Shown here: positions 56,031-64,000 of the stretch, piece after piece
Layout of the letters: every line of letters starts with the position of its first letter
How positions within the stretch are numbered: the stretch's first letter is position 1
Source of the DNA: Cordylochernes scorpioides
Taxonomy: Eukaryota; Arthropoda; Arachnida; Pseudoscorpiones; Chernetidae
Direction: 5' to 3'
NCBI GenBank assembly: GCA_030710605.1
Contig: CP092876.1
Coordinates: 91,326,890-91,390,889 of the forward strand
Length of the DNA: 64,000 nucleotides
The notes under the pieces: model-generated
Seen by the model: the letters and a program-made list of their open reading frames with translations, nothing else
Database searches by the model: none
Told to the model about the DNA's origin: nothing
Position numbers and translations under genes: made by a program

Positions 56031-56530
56031 AAAATTTTCGTTATTTTTTTCTTCGTGTCATAGGCCTGTTTTTATTTTCCTAATGTTAACAGTTATTTTT
56101 ATTTTTTAATTTAATCTATTTTACAATCGTAGATTTTTTGCATTTATCATCATCAATTCTTTTGTTTACAATTGCGTAACTTTTATAGAGAGAAATAAAG
56201 AAATACATGATTGATTAGATACAAAAGTGTGAACCAGAAAGTCGATTTTTAAAAATGTTATTATTTAATATAAACTTATTTTAATTTAATTTTGAAATGA
56301 AAAGGTAGTGTAAAAGTGTATATGAGGTTAGATTCAAATAGGTTTAATTATGTTAGTTTAATCGCTAAATAAGGTTAGTTTTAGATAAGTTGAATTAGGT
56401 TAGTTTCAGATAATTAAAAAAAAATAATGTTCGTTTTTAGAAAAATAATTCGCAATAGTAAGTATATATATTAATATAAAAGATCGAAATGTAAAAATCA
56501 CTATGTCCAAAATCTTGCTTTAACTCGTGT
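56031..56530. other. AT-rich spacer
   Basis: No gene seen. It has a loose series of gttaggtt/gttagttt strings (56325-56415). This is not a telomere repeat by eye. Confidence 0.4.
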
Positions 56531-56536
56531 AAAACG

Positions 56537-59500
56537 GCTCGAAGGTACGGCGGTGTCAACGTACAGCGCCGCCTACCAAAGTTACCCTTTTCTGGGAACT
56601 CACCAGGTTATATTATTTTTCGAATTGTAGATTGAATTATTACTTTTATTCTATCTTTTATAAGTGTTTGTTATAGTTTTTCATTTGAATTTAGCACAAT
56701 TTTTGTATCTTTTTTGGCATCTTTTTTTTCTCATTAATAAGACCTAATCCAAATAATTTAATAGTGTGTGACTTTTTTTTAAATTAAATTATTTGGATTA
56801 GGTCTTATTTTCTTTTATTAATTTGTTATAGTTTTTCATTTGAATTTAGCTCCATTTTTGTGTCTGTCTTATTTTTTCTTCTCATAAATAGGCTGATGCT
56901 GTATTTGTGTACTCAATTGTTGCTTTTTTTTAATTAAATTATTTGGATTAGGTCTTATTTTCTTTTATTAATTTGTTATAGTTTTTCATTTGAATTTAGC
57001 TCCATTTTTGTGTCTGTCTTTTTTTTCATCTCATAAATAGGCTGATGCTGTATTTGTGTACTCAATTGTTGCTTTTTGTGTCTGACTTCTTTTTTGCAGT
57101 ATTTTTTTTGAATCCTTTTTTTTTTCATCAATTGTTTCCTCACATGCTTGGAATTTTCTTTTTATGCCTGTCCTGGCTTTCAGTTTTATAGATTTCCTCT
57201 GCTTGGTTCTTATTTTACCTTTTTTTTTTTGAGCGTCTTCTGTCATGCCTCGGAAAGGCCGTGGAAGACTCACTCCCCTGACCGCTAGGCTATTTCTCTT
57301 GTTTACTTTTTTACCAATGCCTATAATTTTTCACCTGAAAGATTTTTTTTATTTGTTATTCAATAAACTATTATCACTTATTTTTGGTCTTCTTTTTATT
57401 TACTTATTTTACTGGGGGTTGGTGGAAGGATGGTCTAAGCCGTTGGTTCGGCTCGAAGGTACGGCGGTGTCAACGTACAGCGCCGCCTACCAAAGTTAAC
57501 CTTTTCTGGGAACTCACCAGGTTATATTATTTTTCGAATTGTAGATTGAATTATTACTTTTATTCTATCTTTTATAAGTGTTTGTTATAGTTTTTCATTT
57601 GAATTTAGCACAATTTTTGTATCTTTTTTGGCATCTTTTTTTCTCATTAATAAGACCTAATCCAAATAATTTAATAGTGTGTGACTTTTTTTTAAATTAA
57701 ATTATTTGGATTAGGTCTTATTTTCTTTTATTAATTTGTTATAGTTTTTCATTTGAATTTAGCTCCATTTTTGTGTCTGTCTTTTTTTTTCTTCTCATAA
57801 ATAGGCTGATGCTGTATTTGTGTACTCAATTGTTGCTTTTTTTTTTATTAAATTATTTGGATTAGGTCTTATTTTCTTTTATTAATTTGTTATAGTTTTT
57901 CATTTGAATTTAGCTCCATTTTTGTGTCTGTCTTTTTTTTTCATCTCATAAATAGGCTGATGCTGTATTTGTGTACTCAATTGTTGCTTTTTGTGTCTGG
58001 TTTCTTTTTTGCAGTATTTTTTTTGAATCCTTTTTTTTTCCATCAATTGTTTCCTCACATGCTTGGAATTTTCTTTTTATGCCTGTCCTGGCTTTCAGTT
58101 TTATAGATTTCCTCTGCTTGGTTCTTATTTTACCTTTTTTTTTTTGAGCGTCTTCTGTCATGCCTCGGAAAGGCCGTGGAAGACTCACTCCCCTGACCGC
58201 TAGGCTATTTCTCTTGTTTACTTTTTTACCAATGCCTATAATTTTTCACCTGAAAGATTTTTTTTATTTGTTATTCAATAAACTATTATCACTTATTTTT
58301 GGTCTTCTTTTTATTTATTTATTTTACTGGGGGTAGGTGGAAGGATGGTCTAAGCCGTTGGTTCGGCTCGAAGGTACGGCGGTGTCAACGTACAGCGCAG
58401 CCTACCAAAGTTAACCTTTTCTGGGAACTCACCAGGTTATATTATTTTTCGAATTGTAGATTGAATTATTACTTTTATTCTATCTTTTATAAGTGTTTGT
58501 TATAGTTTTTCATTTGAATTTAGCACAATTTTTGTATCTTTTTTGGCATCTTTTTTTTCTCATTAATAAGACCTAATCCAAATAATTTAATAGTGTGTGA
58601 CTTTTTTTTTAATTAAATTATTTGGATTAGGTCTTATTTTCTTTTATTAATTTGTTATAGTTTTTCATTTGAATTTAGCTCCATTTTTGTGTCTGTCTTT
58701 TTTTTTCTTCTCATAAATAGGCTGATGCTGTATTTGTGTACTCAATTGTTGCTTTTTTTTAATTAAATTATTTGGATTAGGTCTTATTTTCTTTTATTAA
58801 TTTGTTATAGTTTTTCATTTGAATTTAGCTCCATTTTTGTGTCTGTCTTTTTTTTTCATCTCATAAATAGGCTGATGCTGTATTTGTGTACTCAATTGTT
58901 GCTTTTTGTGTCTGGTTTCTTTTTTGCAGTATTTTTTTTGAATCCTTTTTTTTTTCATCAATTGTTTCCTCACATGCTTGGAATTTTCTTTTTATGCCTG
59001 TCCTGGCTTTCAGTTTTATAGATTTCCTCTGCTTGGTTCTTATTTTACCTTTTTTTTTTTTGAGCGTCTTCTGTCATGCCTCGGAAAGGCCGTGGAAGAC
59101 TCACTCCCCTGACCGCTAGGCTATTTCTCTTGTTTACTTTTTTACCAATGCCTATAATTTTTCACCTGAAAGATTTTTTTATATTTGTTATTCAATAAAC
59201 TATTATCACTTATTTTTGGTCTTCTTTTTATTTACTTATTTTACTGGGGGTTGGTGGAAGGATGGTCTAAGCCGTTGGTTCGGCTCGAAGGTACGGCGGT
59301 GTCAACGTACAGCGCCGCCTACCAAAGTTAACCTTTTCTGGGAACTCACCAGGTTATATTATTTTTCGAATTGTAGATTGAATTATTACTTTTATTCTAT
59401 CTTTTATAAGTGTTTGTTATAGTTTTTCATTTGAATTTAGCACAATTTTTGTATCTTTTTTGGCATCTTTTTTTCTCATTAATAAGACCTAATCCAAATA

Positions 59501-61115
59501 ATTTAATAGTGTGTGACTTTTTTTTAAATTAAATTATTTGGATTAGGTCTTATTTTCTTTTATTAATTTGTTATAGTTTTTCATTTGAATTTAGCTCCAT
59601 TTTTGTGTCTGTCTTTTTTTTTCTTCTCATAAATAGGCTGATGCTGTATTTGTGTACTCAATTGTTGCTTTTTTTTAAATTAAATTATTTGGATTAGGTC
59701 TTATTTTCTTTTATTAATTTGTTATAGTTTTTCATTTGAATTTAGCTCCATTTTTGTGTCTGTCTTTTTTTTTCATCTCATAAATAGGCTGATGCTGTAT
59801 TTGTGTACTCAATTGTTGCTTTTTGTGTCTGGTTTCTTTTTTGCAGTATTTTTTTTGAATCCTTTTTTTTTTTTCATCAATTGTTTCCTCACATGCTTGG
59901 AATTTTCTTTTTATGCCTGTCCTGGCTTTCAGTTTTATAGATTTCCTCTGCTTGGTTCTTATTTTACCTTTTTTTTTTGAGCGTCTTCTGTCATGCCTCG
60001 GAAAGGCCGTGGAAGACTCACTCCCCTGACCGCTAGGCTATTTCTCTTGTTTACTTTTTTACCAATGCCTATAATTTTTCACCTGAAAGATTTTTTTTAT
60101 TTGTTATTCAATAAACTATTATCACTTATTTTTGGTCTTCTTTTTATTTACTTATTTTACTGGGGGTTGGTGGAAGGATGGTCTAAGCCGTTGGTTCGGC
60201 TCGAAGGTACGGCGGTGTCAACGTACAGCGCCGCCTACCAAAGTTAACCTTTTCTGGGAACTCACCAGGTTATATTATTTTTCGAATTGTAGATTGAATT
60301 ATTACTTTTATTCTATCTTTTATAAGTGTTTGTTATAGTTTTTCATTTGAATTTAGCACAATTTTTGTATCTTTTTTGGCATCTTTTTTTTCTCATTAAT
60401 AAGACCTAATCCAAATAATTTAATAGTGTGTGACTTTTTTTTAAATTAAATTATTTGGATTAGGTCTTATTTTCTTTTATTAATTTGTTATAGTTTTTCA
60501 TTTGAATTTAGCTCCATTTTTGTGTCTGTCTTTTTTTTTCTTCTCATAAATAGGCTGATGCTGTATTTGTGTACTCAATTGTTGCTTTTTTTTTATTAAA
60601 TTATTTGGATTAGGTCTTATTTTCTTTTATTAATTTGTTATAGTTTTTCATTTGAATTTAGCTCCATTTTTGTGTCTGTCTTTTTTTTTCATCTCATAAA
60701 TAGGCTGATGCTGTATTTGTGTACTCAATTGTTGCTTTTTGTGTCTGGTTTCTTTTTTGCAGTATTTTTTTTTAATCCTTTTTTTTTTTTCATCAATTGT
60801 TTCCTCACATGCTTGGAATTTTCTTTTTATGACTGTCCTGGCTTTCAGTTTTATAGATTTCCTCTGCTTGGTTCTTATTTTACCTTTTTTTTTTTGAGCG
60901 TCTTCTGTCATGCCTCGGAAAGGCCGTGGAAGACTCACTCCCCTGACCGCTAGGCTATTTCTCTTGTTTACTTTTTTACCAATGCCTATAATTTTTCACC
61001 TGAAAGATTTTTTTTTATTTGTTATTCAATAAACTATTATCACTTATTTTTGGTCTTCTTTTTATTTACTTATTTTACTGGGGGTTGGTGGAAGGATGGT
61101 CTAAGCCGTTGGTTT
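56537..61115. repeat. 915-bp satellite, five tandem units
   Basis: The marker gctcgaaggtacggcggtgtc starts at 56537, 57451, 58366, 59283 and 60199, a period of 914-917 bp. Units are almost identical, differing mainly in T-run lengths. Each unit contains a hairpin (aagacctaatccaaataattt against its reverse, about 24 bp arms) and an internal direct duplication of about 180 bp (ttggattaggtcttattttc...). The last unit changes after ggtctaagccgttggtt into a tRNA-like tail. Confidence 0.95.
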
Positions 61116-61156
61116 TCGACCGCTACGACCCGGGTTCGATTCCCGCATTGGGCACT
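61095..61156 (+). other. tRNA-like sequence at the satellite end
   Basis: tggtctaagccg resembles an A box, and cccgggttcgattcccg a B box, followed by gggcactttttt (pol III-type T run). It may be a SINE head from which the satellite grew, because each satellite unit begins after the same A-box-like string. No complete cloverleaf could be drawn with confidence. Confidence 0.4.
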
Positions 61157-61286
61157 TTTTTCTGAAAAAATAAAAAAAAAAGCTCCAATGGCTTCTGATT
61201 CTTGCAAAAGTCCAACCCCACCAGCAAGCGCAAATAATCAAACGGGGCTCTGGCACACTTGTACATGCAAAGTCGAACTGCTTTTC

Positions 61287-61921
61287 ATACGTGTACCATT
61301 TTCAAAGACCCTGCTTAGGATTAAAACTTCTCAGAAGCATAACAATAGTACCAACCTAGAGGTTAACTGGTGTGGATGCATTCCTCTGGGAGTAAGACTA
61401 TTGAGAAATTCAGTAGGGAGTTATTTTGCTTCTCCGCATTCTAACACTCCAACTGTTAACACTGTGGAAACACTGACTCATGTTTGGTAAGCAATTTCAG
61501 GGAAGAAACTATAGACATTGGATTAAATAAATTATTAATTAAATTGCATTAAATAAAAATTATTAGATTTAAATAAATATTATTCGAGTGAAAAAAAAAG
61601 AAAAAATTAACAAATTAGAAAATAAAATTTCGAAAAATACAACTATATTGCAGATAAGATAAGAGGACCTTATTAAAAAATAAATAAACAAACTGTAATT
61701 CGACACTATCGATAATTCGACACTTTCGATAATTCGACACTTTCGATAATTCGACCATTTTAAAAATCAAATTTACAAGGTTGATTGTTGTTTAAATACA
61801 ACTTTGATTTTGCATGCATAAACACAGGCTCTTGTAGCAAGAACCCAACTTTAGTGAAAACTGATGCCTCTTCAGAATGAATGGAAGACTGAAATCTGAA
61901 GGAGCAGAAGATATGGGTCAT
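61287..61921 (+). repeat. Left arm of a 2-kb inverted repeat
   Basis: Pairs with 62593-63271. It includes four tandem copies of gataattcgacactttc (61705-61755) and a 60-codon open stretch ending NTVETLTHVW (see findings). Confidence 0.85.
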
Positions 61922-62050
61922 CTTTACATGTATGCTATCCAATGTTCGCACACTTGAAAAAGCTACATATAAAGTTGTCCGTGCGTAAACACAGGCTCTT
62001 GTAGCCAAGGTTTGGCCTTGAGCCTTATTTATAGTCATAGCAAAAGCCAA
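61760..62050 (-). pseudogene. Pif1-like helicase C-terminal fragment (Helitron or relative)
   Basis: The open frame begins MAFAMTINKAQGQTLATRACVY and continues TTLYVAFSSVRTLDSIHVK. This is the conserved end of Pif1/Helitron helicases (AxTINKSQGQT and YVALSRV motifs), with FSSV instead of LSRV. No Rep domain and no other helicase motifs are found nearby, so it is a fragment. Confidence 0.7.
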
Positions 62051-62054
62051 CCTT

Positions 62055-62592
62055 AGTGAAAACTAACGCCTCTCTAGAATGAAGCGAAGGTTGGTATCCG
62101 AAGGGGCCAAAGATATTTCAGACACTATACAGTGTGTTCAACTTTGGGCACTGTCAGTATATGTGCTTCAAGGACATGAGAGCACATGCGCTGAAACACC
62201 ATACGTGTTCCATCGCAAAGATCCTAAAGGCATTGGTGAAAGTATAAATAAATATTTTGGAAATGAAAAAAAAATACATATATATATAAGAAAATAAATT
62301 GGAATAAAAATTTACAAACTATATTTCAGAGTGGATACATATTTGAAAGGAAAAAAAAAAAGAAAATTGCAAACAACAAAACTATATTACAGATATGACA
62401 TGAAAACTAACGCCTCTCTAGAATGAAGCGAAGGTTGGTATCCGAAGGGGCCAAAGATATTTCAGACACTATACAGTGTGTTCAACTTTGGGCACTGTCA
62501 GTATATGTGCTTCAAGGACATGAGAGCACATGCGCTGAAACACCATACGCGTTCCATCGCAAAGATCCTAAAGGCATTGGTGAAAGTATAAA
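62055..62592 (+). repeat. Direct repeat of about 190 bp inside the inverted repeat
   Basis: 62055-62249 and 62400-62592 are near identical (gtgaaaactaacgcctctct to gtgaaagtataaat). Each encodes the same 58-codon open frame starting MKRRLVSEGAKDISDTIQCV, which I do not recognise. Between them is a simple AT-rich stretch. Confidence 0.8.
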
Positions 62593-63271
62593 TGACCCAT
62601 ATATTCTGCTCCTTCAGATTTCAGTCTTCCATTCATTCTGAAGAGGCATCAGTTTTCACTAAAGTTTGCTTTTGCTATGACTATAAATAATATTTGGGTT
62701 CTTGCTACAAGAGCCTGTGTTTATGCATGCAAAAGCAAAGTTGTATTTAAACAACAATCAACCTTGTAAATTTGATTTTTAAAATGGTCGAATTATCGAA
62801 AGTGTCGAATTATCGAAAGTGTCGAATTATCGAAAGTGTCGAATTATCGAGTGTCGAATTACAGTTTGTTTATGTATTTTTAATAAGGTCCTCTTATCTT
62901 ATCTGCAATATAGTTGTATTTTTCGAAATTTTATTTTCTAATTTGTTAATTTCTTTCTTTTTTTTTCACTCTAATAATATTTATTTAAATCTAATAATTT
63001 TTATTTAATGCAATTTAATTAATAATTTATTTAATCCAATGTCTATAGTTTCTTCCCTGAAATTGCTTACCAAACATGAGTCAGTGTTTCCACAGTGTTA
63101 ACAGTTGGAGTGTTAGAATGCGGAGAAGCAAAATAACTCCCTACTGAATTTCTCAATAGTCTCACTCCCAGAGGAATGCATCCACACCAGTTAACCTCTA
63201 GGTTGGTACTATTGTTATGCTTCTGAGAAGTTTTAATCCTAAGCAGGGTCTTTGAAAATGGTATACGTATG
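62593..63271 (-). repeat. Right arm of the 2-kb inverted repeat
   Basis: Reverse complement of 61287-61921, with some differences (about 40 bp extra near 62660-62700). Confidence 0.85.
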
Positions 63272-63393
63272 GTGATACAGTGCATGTGCTCTCATGTCCT
63301 TAAAGTAGTGTAGTTCTGTTGTTTGCAATTTCATTTTCTGATTTGTTAAAATTTTTCTTCTATAGTTTCTCACCTGCGGGTCCTTCGGGTAAA

Positions 63394-63465
63394 CTCTCTT
63401 GTTGTCCATGAACATTTCTGGCTCTGATGCGGCGAGGGCGTCTGGAACACGCACAACAGGGTTAT
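63394..63465 (-). pseudogene. ilp: Insulin-like peptide copy F, 5' part of exon 3 only
   Basis: Encodes the first part of the connecting peptide (DNPVVRVPDALAASEPEMF..DNK) and is then cut off before the A chain at 63394 by unrelated sequence. Everything from 63394 to 64000 appears identical to 53829-54435 at a constant offset of 9565. Exon 2 of this copy, if present, lies beyond the window. It cannot encode a complete hormone. Confidence 0.85.
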
Positions 63466-63618
63466 CTATAATCGAATTAGAATACATAGTGAAATAGAAC
63501 ACCAACCTGATAATAATTTAATATAAATATAGAATTTATAAATTTAATTGCCATCTCTATCGTTAAATATTTTGTACAAATAAATTTACTGGTGTTACGT
63601 TTCTTTTAAATATCATCC

Positions 63619-63649
<31 letters not shown>

Positions 63650-64000
63650 CAAACAGATCTTAAATAAATTTATATTTCAGAGAATTTCAAAAGAATCATT
63701 GGGCTCAGAATTAGCGAGAGAATTGGTTATTTATATAGATGTCAGGTAATAAATAAACCAAACGGATCTCTGGAAAAATTGTAAGTGTGAAGGTCAAGTT
63801 TCTTTCTACAAGTGTGGACATATGGTGTACTTACAGTAGAAGTAAACGCTAACTACATACCATGATTATCATGGCCTCGTGTACTTGGGATATATACCAC
63901 CACCGTGAAATATATATTAAAATACAATATTTATATCAATTATATCATTTATATCAAAATCAAAAATGGCATATCCTGACCTGGGTGACATGAACTTATA

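Noticed and set aside
57031-60938. Lys-rich 80-codon frames repeated in each satellite unit (minus strand)
   Set aside because: They come from poly-A/T-rich satellite DNA. Units with different T-run lengths shift the frame, so there is no sign of coding selection.
61050-61490. 146-codon frame starting in the satellite
   Set aside because: It fuses satellite, tRNA-like tail and inverted-repeat arm. Only the end part (61319-61486) is shared with the other arm.
1-64000. CRISPR arrays, operons or prokaryotic islands
   Set aside because: The repeats seen are satellites, minisatellites or transposon ends. Coding genes are spliced and have eukaryotic signals.

Overview
This window is eukaryotic, AT-rich, repeat-dense arthropod DNA, most likely from an insect. 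The evidence is split genes with consensus splice sites, TATA/TCAGT (arthropod Initiator) promoters, and a mobile-element set typical of arthropods: an R1-like non-LTR element, Gypsy, Penelope-like, Tc1/mariner, hAT and Helitron elements. The species cannot be named from the sequence. No bacterial operons, CRISPR arrays or unquestionable functional tRNA genes are present.

The only host genes I can support are an array of insulin-like peptide (ILP) genes. Five loci (A to E) and the start of a sixth (F) lie in strictly alternating orientation: A(-) 4100-9523, B(+) 21024-24930, C(-) 33345-38688, D(+) 42273-46127, E(-) 53725-54830 (no exon 1 found) and F(-) fragment 63394-63465. A to D each have three exons and encode about 114 residues: signal peptide, B chain, dibasic-bounded connecting peptide with an extra internal KR site, and A chain. 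Intron 1 is phase 0 inside the signal peptide; intron 2 is phase 1 in the connecting peptide. All four complete copies keep a TATA box at about -31, a TCAGT Initiator, and an inferred 5' leader of only 7 nt.

Layout: 1-3375, decayed R1-like retrotransposon; 3376-13998, ILP-A with flanks, holding a Tc1 element in intron 2, a Penelope fragment and a solo LTR upstream; 13999-20384, a 6.4 kb block of tandem Helitrons with a nested inverted Penelope pair, a 32-bp minisatellite and hAT remains; 20385-28312, ILP-B with a downstream mariner relic that contains a Helitron; 28313-31325, centre of a large palindrome; 31326-41690, ILP-C with an apparently intact DD41D mariner in intron 2; 41691-48130, ILP-D; 48131-56000, ILP-E with a Gypsy element in its 3' flank; 56530-61115, five copies of a 915-bp satellite; 61290-63270, an inverted repeat with a Pif1-like helicase fragment; 63394-64000, an apparently exact second copy of part of ILP-E.

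How it fits together: flanking DNA, introns and even old transposon relics are shared between loci, so whole head-to-head pairs (A with B, C with D) were duplicated, not just coding exons. Intron 2 of every copy carries, about 90 nt after the 5' splice site and on the sense strand, a hammerhead-ribozyme-like core (CUGANGA, stem II, GAAA) of the kind known from Penelope-like elements. It is intact in E and mutated by one or more bases elsewhere. These shared modules, the alternating ILP array and the 7-nt leaders are the most noteworthy observations.
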